DNA of 64,000 nt. Origin: Tenuifilaceae bacterium CYCD (lineage in GTDB: Bacteria; Bacteroidota; Bacteroidia; Bacteroidales; Tenuifilaceae). The position numbers and the translations under genes were made by a program. The stretch covers positions 1,302,001-1,366,000 of the forward strand of contig AP027304.1 of NCBI GenBank assembly GCA_036322835.1, given 5' to 3'. This document shows positions 17,601 through 25,373 of this stretch, in pieces. Numbering within the stretch: position 1 is the first letter of the stretch; each line of letters starts with the position of its first letter. The notes beneath the pieces are model-generated. The model did no database searches. It was not told the DNA's origin and worked only from the letters and a program-made list of their open reading frames with translations.

Positions 17601-17746
17601 AAGGAACGGCCAGTGAACAAGGAACCGGATTAGGATTAATACTTTGCAAAGAATTTGTTGATTATCATAAAGGAAGGATTTGGGTTGAAAGCCAAGTTGG
17701 CATCGGCAGTACGTTTTCATTTACATTACCGAGAACTATAATCTAG
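14627..17746 (+). CDS. two-component-regulator-propeller / Y_Y_Y sensor histidine kinase
   Basis: The ATG at 14627 has a GGAG ribosome site 8 bases upstream and opens a signal peptide ending in ISQSQ. The 1039-residue protein has periplasmic beta-propeller repeats (about 25-640, with IWFGLSNGISKV and IWLGTFRNGVVK as typical blades), a Y_Y_Y domain (about 665-740), a membrane helix (about 750-772), a HisKA domain with FFSIIAHDLRNPF (phospho-His about 821) and an HATPase domain (NAIKFS, DTGVGID, GTGLGL). Unlike the hybrid SusR/BT-type regulators, it has no receiver or AraC domain. A cytoplasmic response regulator must be encoded elsewhere. Such propellers often sense oligosaccharides; the ligand here is unknown. 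Confidence 0.85.
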   Translation: MKSISLYILFLFIPLISQSQEGGFPIIRNYTTSEYNNEPQVFAAIQDKSGILYFSAADWIMEYDGVRWRNISTGKDLRIYDFAINRDNNIYVAANGDFGYLFSDDRGNPMYQSLLYLLPDTFTLGTVWSLRSTSKFVYFQTYDAILQYSPDSKYLKIFSAKPNRAFSGGFVYNDFYYTHLGGRGLIKIENNEMKSLPQSEYFSNKSLVSALSFNDSTLIISTRIEGLYKYFPDSDLTPQFFEISDKNFVIDNDIYDATSYLSDYYVLGSIVKGALLVDKKGKVIQRYQESNLLQSNEIYRVIQDQNKNIWFGLSNGISKVESGLDLTYWDKNNGLKGSVLSIIRFRDTVYVATSVGVFFIDGDNRIHNVKNIPVGQNWCFLPVLGGKSLWVGTSQGIYEINGDQAIPVFYGGQTIKLYESIKNPNRILCGGDSYLFSVKYDDGKWIYEGEWAGPIDDIRGIIEDENGTIWLGTFRNGVVKITPDYRNVLHPKSVRYYVQKDGFKSLKNILPFNYKDKIVWGTEKGLYTYNASLDRFEPFCELGLKFCNGSSDVFSLQETPDGKVWICPLENKKADVGYLQPYGKGFYNWVFAPFRRIPSMFLTAFYVEPNGVAWVGGSDGVYRYDMRVDKKNYTQAFSCLIRRIIAGKDSLVFGGDTSKIKPISLPFEYNTLKFEFAAPFFDHEEKTLYSYQLVGFDKGWSDWTRNADKEYTNLSRGTYTFQVKARNLYDVESKLSKFEITILSPFYLTWWAYCIYIILFGLFIFAMVKLFTLKLVRQKEHLEQIVQTRTAEIVLQKEKIQSQRDELAIANATKDKFFSIIAHDLRNPFNTLLGFSDLLIDQINSKDFDKSYEFAKIIHKTSSVSYDLLENLLNWSRAQTGKISFNPENIDIKSLIDTNVLLLNNLAEKKGIGLLSNLNHKALAFADKNMVLTILRNLITNAIKFSRKGDTITISVDEDKEFYTISVSDTGVGIDETTIAKLFLISENIKTEGTASEQGTGLGLILCKEFVDYHKGRIWVESQVGIGSTFSFTLPRTII

Positions 17747-17786
17747 TTTGACAAGTTATAAGCGTAAATCACACTGACTTATATCA

Positions 17787-17818
17787 TTGAACATTTTGTC
17801 TTTAAAATCGTATATTTG
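17787..17818 (+). promoter_or_regulatory. promoter for the leader peptide and glycyl radical operon
   Basis: TATATTTG at 17811-17818 matches the Bacteroidota -7 box. A TTG at 17787-17789 lies 21 bases upstream, an acceptable place for the -33 element. The start would be near 17824, about 12 bases before the small ORF at 17836. Confidence 0.55.
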
Positions 17819-17835
17819 CAGAAACACATCAGCAG

Positions 17836-17907
17836 ATGATAGATTTATTCACGTCTACATTGTACCACCTAAACGGCAAAGGTTTATTCTCCTGCTGGAT
17901 TTGCTGA
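17836..17907 (+). CDS. 23-residue putative leader peptide
   Basis: ATG at 17836 to TGA at 17907 encodes 23 residues ending LFSCWIC. It follows a promoter directly, with an untranslated leader of about 12 bases. An intrinsic terminator begins 21 bases after its stop. This layout is that of a transcription-attenuation leader. The last codons before the stop include Cys-Trp-Ile-Cys, rare residues suited to stalling on charged-tRNA supply or to a nascent-chain arrest. A GGTTT at 17881-17885 inside the ORF can pair with AAACC at 17931-17935 in the terminator stem, giving a possible antiterminator. I know of no described family for it; function is inferred from position only. Confidence 0.5.
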   Translation: MIDLFTSTLYHLNGKGLFSCWIC

Positions 17908-17927
17908 TTTTTAAATTATTCCATTTG

Positions 17928-17975
17928 CTAAAACCGATTTGATTCTTTTAAAGAATTAAGGGTTTGTAGTTTTTT
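17928..17975 (+). terminator. putative attenuator (intrinsic terminator before the activase gene)
   Basis: The inner stem pairs 17939-17946 with 17952-17959 (8 bp, one GU). It is extended by AAACC at 17931-17935 with GGTTT at 17961-17965 and by 17928-17930 with 17967-17969. Six T follow at 17970-17975. It lies between the small ORF and the radical SAM gene, 108 bases before the latter's ATG. Confidence 0.55.
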
Positions 17976-18083
17976 CAAATGACAGGTGACGAGTGATTGG
18001 TGACAAACCCCATAATCTAAAGCCAGAATCACTATAGCCTAATCGTCAAACAGTTTTTAGTCAATATTTGAATCTAGTATCTA

Positions 18084-18887
18084 ATGTCTGAAAAATCTGG
18101 TTTAGTATTCGATATACGCCATTTCTCCGTGCACGATGGACCTGGAATTCGCACTACGGTTTTCTTAAAGGGCTGTCCATTAAGCTGTGCTTGGTGTCAT
18201 AACCCCGAGAGTCAACTTTTTGAACCTGAAGCCTGTGTTAGAATTCGAAGGATCGATGATAAAGAGTTCCCTATAACCGAAACCATTGGTAAGCCAATGA
18301 GCGTTGAGGAAGTTATGGGTGAGGTTGCTAAGGATATTTCCATTTTCGACGAATCGAACGGAGGTGTAACATTCTCGGGTGGAGAGCCGCTTTCGCAGCA
18401 CGATTTTTTGAAAGCTTTGCTGATTGCTTGCAAGTCAAAGGAGATTCACTCTGCTGTTGACACCAGCGGTTATGCCTCGAAAACAGTGGTTGAAAGTATC
18501 ATTCCATATGCAAATCTATTCCTGTTCGATTTGAAGATAGCCAACGACGAAGAGCACCGGAAATACACCGGAGTGTCGAATAAACCAATCCTTGAAAACT
18601 TGGATTTGATAAACAACTCAAGAAAAAAAGTTATAATCCGTATTCCACTGATTCAGAATATCACCGATACAGATATTAACCTTAAAGCCTTGAGATATAT
18701 TATTAATAGGTATCCAAGCATCGAAAGGGTCGATTTGCTCCCATTCCATAACATTGCCAGAAGTAAGTACGAGCGATTTGGAAAGGAATACAGGTTAAGC
18801 AATGCCGATGCTTACGATAGTGTTAAGGCCGAACAAATAAGGAATTACTTTACAGAGATGGTTCCTGTTGTAACATTGGGAGGATAA
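18084..18887 (+). CDS. glycyl radical enzyme activating protein (radical SAM)
   Basis: The 267-residue protein has the radical SAM cluster motif Cys31-x3-Cys35-x2-Cys38 (GCPLSCAWCHNPESQ), the SAM-binding FSGGEPLSQ about residue 97, and the activase signature HDGPGIRTTVFLKG just before the cluster. It uses SAM and a 4Fe-4S cluster to make the glycyl radical on its partner. The partner is the enzyme encoded 72 bases downstream. Many dehydratase activases carry a ferredoxin-like insert with two more clusters; here the insert (41-75) is short and has a single Cys, so those clusters are missing. It is probably the hydroxyproline dehydratase activase. Confidence 0.85.
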   Translation: MSEKSGLVFDIRHFSVHDGPGIRTTVFLKGCPLSCAWCHNPESQLFEPEACVRIRRIDDKEFPITETIGKPMSVEEVMGEVAKDISIFDESNGGVTFSGGEPLSQHDFLKALLIACKSKEIHSAVDTSGYASKTVVESIIPYANLFLFDLKIANDEEHRKYTGVSNKPILENLDLINNSRKKVIIRIPLIQNITDTDINLKALRYIINRYPSIERVDLLPFHNIARSKYERFGKEYRLSNADAYDSVKAEQIRNYFTEMVPVVTLGG

Positions 18888-18959
18888 AACTCTTATTTCA
18901 TTATTGTGACTATATGACTGTTTTATGTTGTATTTCACGAACAACAAACAACGTATCAA

Positions 18960-21323
18960 ATGAAAGAAAGAATAAAAAGATTAAGAGAGCAGAGCCTTCG
19001 GGCAACCAATACATTCTCGGCCGAAAGGGCTAAACTCGTAACAGAATTCTATGCATCGGGCGAGGCCGAAAAGCATTCAATCCCTGTTCAAAGGGCGTTG
19101 TGCTTTAAGTATATTATGTCGAATAAGACCATTTGCATTAACGAAGGGGAGTTAATTGTTGGCGAAAGAGGCCCTGCGCCAAAGGCTACATCAACATACC
19201 CAGAGGTGAGCCTACATACACTGCCCGATTTGGAGATTATTAACTCCAGACCCAAGGTTTCATTTAGGGTTGATGATGATACCCGTAAAATTTACGAGGA
19301 AACAATAATTCCTTTCTGGAAAGGGAGAACTCAACGTGACAGAATATTTGAAAATCTTAGCGATGAATGGAAACAAGCCTACGAGGCTGGCGTTTTTACA
19401 GAGTTTCAGGAGCAACGAGCACCAGGGCATACTGTTGCCAGTAAAAAAATATTTGTAAAAGGATTAACCGACTTTAAGGCTGATGTTAAGCAAACATTAG
19501 CAAAACTTGATTTTAAGAATGATCCACAGGTCATTGAGCGTCGCGAGGAGCTAAGGGCAATGGATATTGCTGCCGATACGCTTATTATTTTCGCCAATCG
19601 CTATGCCGATGAGTTAGAAAAACTAGCATCAAAGGAAAAGGATACAGTTAGAAAGGAAGAATTAGCTGAAATGGCAAGGATTTGCCGAAAAGTTCCGGCA
19701 AACGCTCCATCAACTTTCCACGAGATGCTCCAGCATTACTGGTTTATACATCTTGGAGTGATTACAGAGTTGAACCCTTGGGATTCGTTCAATCCCGGAA
19801 GGTTGGATCAGCATTTGTATCCATTCTACAAACGTGAGTTGGATTTGGGTGTATTAACGGAGGAACGTGCAGTTGAACTTCTTCAATCGTTTTGGGTGAA
19901 GTTCAACAACCATCCATCGCCACCAAAAATGGGAGTTACCGCCGAGGAGAGCAATACCTACACTGACTTTTCGCTCATCAATCTTGGTGGTGTTAAGGAG
20001 GATGGCAGCGATGCAGTTAATGATCTTACCTACGTTCTGCTCAATGTTATTGAGGAGATGCGCATTTTGCAGCCCAGCTCAATGGTTCAGATCAGCAAGA
20101 AAAATCCCGATAGGTTTGTGAAACGTGCCGTTCGCATTGCAAAAACTGGTTTTGGGCAACCATCGTTCTTCAATACCGACGCTATAGTTCAGCAGTTACT
20201 GAGCCAGGGAAAATCCATAGTCGATGCACGTAATGGCGGGGCAAGCGGCTGTGTTGAGACTGGCGCATTTGGAACTGAGGCGTATATCCTTACTGGATAC
20301 TTCAACCTGAATAAGGTTTTGGAAATCACCCTAAACAATGGGGTTGATCCTATGACTGGTAAAACAATTGGTCTCAAAACCGGAAATCCCGAGGATTTTA
20401 AATCGTTCAATGAACTGTATGCCGCTTACGAAAAGCAACTCAATCATTTTATCGATATAAAAATTGAGGGGAATAATATTATAGAGAAACTTTGGGCAAC
20501 GTATATGCCTGTGCCTTTGCTATCATTAATCACCGAGGATTGTATAAAGAATGGGAAGGATTACAATGCGGGTGGAGCTCGTTACAATACCAGTTACATT
20601 CAGGGTGTTGGATTGGGAAGTATTACCGATAACTTAACAGTAATCCGCAAGCATATTTTCGATGATAAAACAATAGGCATGGGCGAAATGCTGAAGGCTT
20701 TACAATCGAACTTTGTAGGTTTTGACCAGTTGCGTCACGATGTAATTTACGAAATGCCAAAGTGGGGCAATAATGATGATTGTGCCGACAGGAATGCTGT
20801 GATGGTTTTCAACAGTTTCTACAATGCGGTAAATGGTCGCCCAACTTCGCGTGGTGGTGTTTTCCGAATAAATATGCTGCCCACAACTAGCCACGTTTAC
20901 TTTGGAAGCAAGATTGGCACAATGCCCGATGGTCGTTTGGCCAAAGAGCCATTGAGTGAAGGCATCAGCCCTGTTCAAGGAGCCGATAAAAAAGGCCCAA
21001 CAGCAGTAATTCAATCGGCTGCTAAAATAGACCATATCAAAACTGGCGGAACGCTACTTAACCAGAAATTCTCGCCATCGTTTTTCAATAGCGAGGAAAG
21101 TTTGGATAAGATTGTAAGTTTGGTTAGAGCATACTTTAAGTTAGATGGACATCATATTCAGTTTAACGTTGTAAATGCAGATACACTGCGTGATGCACAA
21201 AAACATCCAGAAAAGTATCAGGACTTGATTGTGCGTGTGGCTGGGTACTCCGATTATTTCAATGATTTGGGAATGGCTTTGCAGAACGAGATAATTCGAA
21301 GAACAGAACACGAAGCATTTTAA
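18960..21323 (+). CDS. hypD: glycyl radical dehydratase, trans-4-hydroxy-L-proline dehydratase-like
   Basis: The 787-residue protein has the thiyl-radical motif GGASGCVETGAFG, in which Cys-Val-Glu marks a dehydratase rather than pyruvate formate-lyase (adjacent Cys pair). The C-terminal glycyl radical loop RVAGYSDYFNDLG is intact. From memory, long stretches follow clostridial trans-4-hydroxyproline dehydratase: GELIVGERG, the FTEFQEQRAPGHTV region, LTGYFNLNKVLE, and GGTLLNQKF. That enzyme removes water from trans-4-hydroxyproline to give pyrroline-5-carboxylate, later reduced to proline. No proC reductase gene is adjacent. The name hypD should not be confused with the hydrogenase maturation gene. 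Substrate is inferred; oxygen sensitivity implies anaerobic growth. Confidence 0.75.
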   Translation: MKERIKRLREQSLRATNTFSAERAKLVTEFYASGEAEKHSIPVQRALCFKYIMSNKTICINEGELIVGERGPAPKATSTYPEVSLHTLPDLEIINSRPKVSFRVDDDTRKIYEETIIPFWKGRTQRDRIFENLSDEWKQAYEAGVFTEFQEQRAPGHTVASKKIFVKGLTDFKADVKQTLAKLDFKNDPQVIERREELRAMDIAADTLIIFANRYADELEKLASKEKDTVRKEELAEMARICRKVPANAPSTFHEMLQHYWFIHLGVITELNPWDSFNPGRLDQHLYPFYKRELDLGVLTEERAVELLQSFWVKFNNHPSPPKMGVTAEESNTYTDFSLINLGGVKEDGSDAVNDLTYVLLNVIEEMRILQPSSMVQISKKNPDRFVKRAVRIAKTGFGQPSFFNTDAIVQQLLSQGKSIVDARNGGASGCVETGAFGTEAYILTGYFNLNKVLEITLNNGVDPMTGKTIGLKTGNPEDFKSFNELYAAYEKQLNHFIDIKIEGNNIIEKLWATYMPVPLLSLITEDCIKNGKDYNAGGARYNTSYIQGVGLGSITDNLTVIRKHIFDDKTIGMGEMLKALQSNFVGFDQLRHDVIYEMPKWGNNDDCADRNAVMVFNSFYNAVNGRPTSRGGVFRINMLPTTSHVYFGSKIGTMPDGRLAKEPLSEGISPVQGADKKGPTAVIQSAAKIDHIKTGGTLLNQKFSPSFFNSEESLDKIVSLVRAYFKLDGHHIQFNVVNADTLRDAQKHPEKYQDLIVRVAGYSDYFNDLGMALQNEIIRRTEHEAF

Positions 21324-21571
21324 TCAATAATACCATGTTTAATAATAAGCATGAGGATTCCAATCCTTGTGTTAGGTTGTTATATTGTACTTTAGCCACA
21401 TGAATTTTACCATTGCCCTAATATAATTTGCAATTGGTTGCTTGTGCATTAATGCGTGTAATTTATTTGGAGTTATTCGTCGTCTGTCGATAATTGGAAT
21501 AGCTAGTTTTAAAATACCATAACTTGAGCCAAGTTTTTCCTTAACTAAAAACTAACCTAAAATTTATACAA

Positions 21572-24500
21572 ATGAGAAAAATTTCTACTATTTTACTGGC
21601 TATGATGATATCCGTATCATTGTTTGCACAGAAAGGTTTTAAGAACCCAGCAGCTGCTTATTGCGATGTGCTTGGGTATCGTTATGTAATTGAGGCCGAC
21701 AAGGCTGGAAATCAGGTTGGAACGGCTATTCTTCCTGATGGAAGAAAAGTTAATGCTTGGGATTTTTATAAAGGTAAAGTTGCTCCTGAGTATTCGTATG
21801 CTGCCTTAAAGGGTTACGAGATCCAAACCGTGATCGAAAAGAATGATGGTTTTACCGTTGAGAAGGCTGTTTGTGTTCGTTCAAACAAGGGTATTGAGGA
21901 AAGAATTTCCTTGGAAGAACTAATGGAAAGAAATGGGGACAAACTTCAAGTTGAGGTTGAAAGAAACGTTCCAAGTGCATATGAGATGGCCAAGGAAAAC
22001 CCTAACTTTAAAGTTGCAAAAAGTACTCCAACATCTTTTGACTGGAGAAGTTACAATGGACATGCATACATAGGTGCTGTTCGCGATCAAGGTGGTTGCG
22101 GTTCTTGCTACTCTTTTGGAGCAAGCGCCTGTGCTGAAGGTACATATAATTTTGCTACAGGAAGTTATGATAGTAATACTGCCGATTTTGCTGAATCATA
22201 TATTGTATGGTGTTTAGGATCAATGTCTGCATATAGCGGAAATTTTGGTGGTTGCGATGGTGCTGACTACACATACTCTGAGTTACAAGCTCTTTGTGAT
22301 ATAGGAACTATTAATGAATCATATTTCCCATACACCGAAACCGATAATCAATCGTGTCCATCTGCAGCTTCATCTGCGCCTAAAACCAAATTCTCAAGTT
22401 GGTACCGCGTAACTTGTTCTGATATTGCTGCCATTAAAACCGCGATTATGACTTACGGTGTTGTTGATGCAGCTGTTTATGTAACTACTTCTTTCCAGAA
22501 CTATACAGGTGGTATTTATACCGACAGCTATACAACCTGTTCAAGCAGTCCTTGCTACAATACTCCTACAAACCATGCAATTGCTCTTGTTGGTTGGGGT
22601 AACGATGCAACTTACGGTGATTACTGGATTCTACGTAACTCTTGGGGTAGTTCATGGGGCGAAAGTGGTTATATGAGAATTAAAGCCACTTCGGCTCGCG
22701 TTGCTTGCGAAGTTTGCTATATGACCTATACCAGTAGCACTGTTACCGTTCCTACACTTACAACAAATAGTGTTTCTTCAATCAGCACAACTTCTGCAAT
22801 TAGTGGTGGTAACATCTCTGCTAATGGTGGTGCAACTGTTACTGCAAGTGGTATTGTTTATTCAACATCAAGCAATCCAACAACATCTACAGGTACTGTA
22901 TTATCAACATCTCCTGTTACAACTTCTGGCTCATACAGTTTAACTATGAGCGGATTAACAGCAGGAACAACTTACTATGTAAGAGCGTATGCTACAAATA
23001 GTGCAGGTACTGCTTACGGTAGCCAAGTTTCGTTCACAACTTCAAGCGTTGTTGATACTCAAGCTCCAACCGCACCAACTAATCTTACATCTTCAAATGT
23101 AACTTCATCTTCAGCAACATTAAGTTGGACTGCTTCAACCGACAATGTTGGTGTTACAGGATATAAGATTTACAGAAATGGTTCATTGTTAACTACTACA
23201 ACTAGTACATCGTACAGCGTAACAGGTCTTTCTGCTTCTACAACATATACATTCTATGTTCAAGCAATTGATGCTGCTGGTAATGTTTCAACTGCAAGTA
23301 GCACAATTAGTGTAACTACGCCAGTCGTTACAATAACCTATTGTACATCTGCTGGAAGCAACTATTCGTATGAGTGGATTTCGAGCGTAACCGTTGGCTC
23401 TATGACCAAAACTTCAACTGCAGCTGGTTATACCGATTTCACAAGTGTTACTTTTAATGCAACCGCAGGTAGCAGCTATAGCGTTTCATTGGTACCTAGT
23501 TTTGCAAGTTCAACATATAATGAGTACTGGAAGATTTGGATAGACCTTAATGGTGATGGTGATTTTGATGATACTAACGAAAATGTTTTTGATGCTGGCG
23601 CAGTTAGCAAAACAACCGTTACCGGTACCATTACAATTCCTTCTGGAACTGCTGCTATTACAACCAGAATGAGAGTTTCTATGAAGTACAATGGTTCACA
23701 AACCGCTTGTGAAACTTTCAGTTATGGTGAAGTTGAGGATTATACCGCTGTTATTTCTGCTGGTACACCAGATACTCAAGCTCCAACCGCACCAACCAGT
23801 CTAGCAGCTTCTAGCGTAACATCATCATCTGCAATATTAAGTTGGACAGCATCAACCGATAATGTTGGTGTTACAGGTTACAATGTATATAAAGATGGCT
23901 CATTGCTAGGAACAACAGCAAGCACATCTTATAGTGTAAGTGGATTAACCGCCTCTACAGCCTATTCATTCTATGTAACTGCTTACGATGCTGCTGGAAA
24001 TGTTTCTGCAGCTAGCAGCGCACTTAGCGTAACAACATCTAATGCTACTATTACTTACTGTACCTCAAAGGGTAGCAATGTAACCTATGAATGGATTGAT
24101 CTTGTTCAATTGAACACTATCAACAATGTTACTACAGCTAATGGTGGATATGGTAATTTCACAAGTCTATCAACTGATTTAGGCCGTGGTACAAGTTATA
24201 CAATTTACTTCAGCGCTGGATTCAAGAGCACTAAGTATACAGAATACTGGTATATCTGGATTGACTATGATCAAGATGGTACATTCGAAAGCACTGAGCT
24301 TATCAGCTCTGGTTCATCAAGTTCTGCTTCAACTCTAAGCAAAACCTTTACAGTACCTTCAACTGCAACTCTTGGTTCAACCAGAATGCGTGTAACCATG
24401 AAGTATAACGCTGCTCCTACTGCTTGCGAAACATTCAGCTACGGAGAGGTTGAGGACTATACTGTTAATATTCTTGGCACAGCTTCATCTTACAAGGCTG

Positions 24501-24772
24501 AAGGTATAGATGCTGAAGAACTTGGAAACGAAATGCCAACAAGCATCTCATTATATCCAAACCCAGCTAATACTACGATAAATGTTAAGGTTAATTGCCA
24601 AATGAATAACAATTTGGTTAACATTTACAACACAACTGGCGCTCTTGTTAAAACCGAGAGAATGGATTCGGATGTGAAAGAAATCAATATCTCAGAACTT
24701 CCTAATGGACTTTATATCATCTCAGTTGATGATCCAAAAGAACCCTTCACTGCAAGATTTGTGAAGAAGTAG
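21572..24772 (+). CDS. secreted papain-family (C1A) cysteine protease with FN3, GEVED and T9SS sorting domains
   Basis: The 1066-residue protein has a signal peptide (1-20), an N-terminal prodomain (21-155) with a DUF333-like module (NPAAAYC to GYE), and a papain-like catalytic domain (156-390). The active residues are Cys179 in GGCGSCYSF, His335 in TNHAIALVGWG and Asn356 in LRNSWGSSWG. Tyr replaces the usual Trp after the catalytic Cys. Then come an Ig/FN3-like domain (395-490), two FN3-plus-GEVED units (495-735 and 738-970, both with FSYGEVEDYT) and a T9SS type A sorting domain (about 995-1066, LYPNPANTTINV). It should be exported by type IX secretion and act at the cell surface. A prodomain-like protein is encoded convergently at 24803. 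Confidence 0.88.
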   Translation: MRKISTILLAMMISVSLFAQKGFKNPAAAYCDVLGYRYVIEADKAGNQVGTAILPDGRKVNAWDFYKGKVAPEYSYAALKGYEIQTVIEKNDGFTVEKAVCVRSNKGIEERISLEELMERNGDKLQVEVERNVPSAYEMAKENPNFKVAKSTPTSFDWRSYNGHAYIGAVRDQGGCGSCYSFGASACAEGTYNFATGSYDSNTADFAESYIVWCLGSMSAYSGNFGGCDGADYTYSELQALCDIGTINESYFPYTETDNQSCPSAASSAPKTKFSSWYRVTCSDIAAIKTAIMTYGVVDAAVYVTTSFQNYTGGIYTDSYTTCSSSPCYNTPTNHAIALVGWGNDATYGDYWILRNSWGSSWGESGYMRIKATSARVACEVCYMTYTSSTVTVPTLTTNSVSSISTTSAISGGNISANGGATVTASGIVYSTSSNPTTSTGTVLSTSPVTTSGSYSLTMSGLTAGTTYYVRAYATNSAGTAYGSQVSFTTSSVVDTQAPTAPTNLTSSNVTSSSATLSWTASTDNVGVTGYKIYRNGSLLTTTTSTSYSVTGLSASTTYTFYVQAIDAAGNVSTASSTISVTTPVVTITYCTSAGSNYSYEWISSVTVGSMTKTSTAAGYTDFTSVTFNATAGSSYSVSLVPSFASSTYNEYWKIWIDLNGDGDFDDTNENVFDAGAVSKTTVTGTITIPSGTAAITTRMRVSMKYNGSQTACETFSYGEVEDYTAVISAGTPDTQAPTAPTSLAASSVTSSSAILSWTASTDNVGVTGYNVYKDGSLLGTTASTSYSVSGLTASTAYSFYVTAYDAAGNVSAASSALSVTTSNATITYCTSKGSNVTYEWIDLVQLNTINNVTTANGGYGNFTSLSTDLGRGTSYTIYFSAGFKSTKYTEYWYIWIDYDQDGTFESTELISSGSSSSASTLSKTFTVPSTATLGSTRMRVTMKYNAAPTACETFSYGEVEDYTVNILGTASSYKAEGIDAEELGNEMPTSISLYPNPANTTINVKVNCQMNNNLVNIYNTTGALVKTERMDSDVKEINISELPNGLYIISVDDPKEPFTARFVKK
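23053..24471 (+). repeat. tandem duplication of an FN3-GEVED unit inside the protease gene
   Basis: Two units of about 700 bp (23053-23757 and 23770-24471) encode the same domain order. They share near-identical starts (DTQAPTAPT) and ends (FSYGEVEDYT). The first parts are closer to each other than the GEVED parts, which suggests unequal divergence or partial gene conversion. Confidence 0.8.
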
Positions 24773-24794
24773 TTAGAGTTAGATTTAAGAATGT

Positions 24795-24829
24795 GAGAGA
24801 GGTTAATTTTTGGCCTCTCTCCTTTTTTT
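24795..24829 (+). terminator. shared terminator between protease and prodomain-like gene
   Basis: An 8-bp stem (24795-24802 with 24814-24821) is followed by a run of T. The stop codon of the minus-strand gene (24803-24805) lies in its loop, so the two convergent genes end on the same hairpin. Confidence 0.75.
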
Positions 24830-25216
24830 ATGATTTAGATTGCTTAGCAGCGTGTCGCCATTCATTTCCATGAATTCTAGAAGTGGTATTTTTATCTCTT
24901 TTCCTGAGGAGTCTTTGCAAGAGCAAACCGCGTAAGAGGAGGCAGAATCGGTATGATTTTCGGTTTGGTATCCTTTAATTGCACAGTATGAAAATTCTTT
25001 TCCGCACAATCCTCTGAAGAATTTCCACTCGTCGCATTCGCTGCCATCGGGCAGAATACATACTTTTATTTGATTTCCAAGACTATCGACTTTGTATTTT
25101 GAGGGATATCCAAGAAATTTTGAGTATGCTGATGCTGGATTTTGTAAGAACCTATTTTGAGAGAACACGCTTCCACAAAGCATTAACGCGATACCAGTAA
25201 GCCGTATTTTGTCCAT
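24803..25216 (-). CDS. secreted stand-alone DUF333-like protein resembling the protease prodomain
   Basis: The ATG at 25216 gives a signal peptide (MDKIRLTGIALMLCGSVFSQ); a GTG 24 bases upstream is less likely. The 137-residue protein aligns along almost its whole mature length with residues 21-125 of the protease at 21572: NPASAYSKFLGY with NPAAAYCDVLGY, ILPDGSECDEWKFFRG with ILPDGRKVNAWDFYKG, AIKGYQ with ALKGYE, and EFMEMNGDTL with ELMERNGDKL. It keeps the Cys residues of canonical DUF333 domains that the protease copy has largely lost. Free propeptide-like proteins can inhibit C1A proteases, so an inhibitor or folding-helper role is inferred. The Leu-Met-Leu-Cys in the signal region is a poor lipobox. 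Confidence 0.7.
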   Translation of the reverse strand: MDKIRLTGIALMLCGSVFSQNRFLQNPASAYSKFLGYPSKYKVDSLGNQIKVCILPDGSECDEWKFFRGLCGKEFSYCAIKGYQTENHTDSASSYAVCSCKDSSGKEIKIPLLEFMEMNGDTLLSNLNHKKRREAKN

Positions 25217-25342
25217 ATATTTTCTTTCAAATTTACGCACTTATCACATATAAAACAGTTAATCTGTTTATTCTCAAAATATTTTACACTAAAAGTTTTC
25301 TTAAAAGCTGTTAACTAGTACCCAAAAGTAAATATTTAGCTG

Positions 25343-25350
25343 TACCTTTG
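25343..25350 (+). promoter_or_regulatory. -7 promoter box for typA
   Basis: TACCTTTG fits TAnnTTTG and lies 23 bases before the typA ATG. A convincing -33 element is not seen. Confidence 0.5.
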
Positions 25351-25373
25351 CGGGCTCAAAAAAAATTCCAAAA

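Noticed and set aside
17976-18083. Repeated GGTGAC motifs before the activase gene as a regulator site
   Set aside because: Only two short copies without symmetry; could be chance.
25150-25216. Lipoprotein signal in the prodomain-like protein
   Set aside because: Leu at -1 of the Cys does not fit a lipobox; a normal signal peptidase site ending in Ser-Gln is better.
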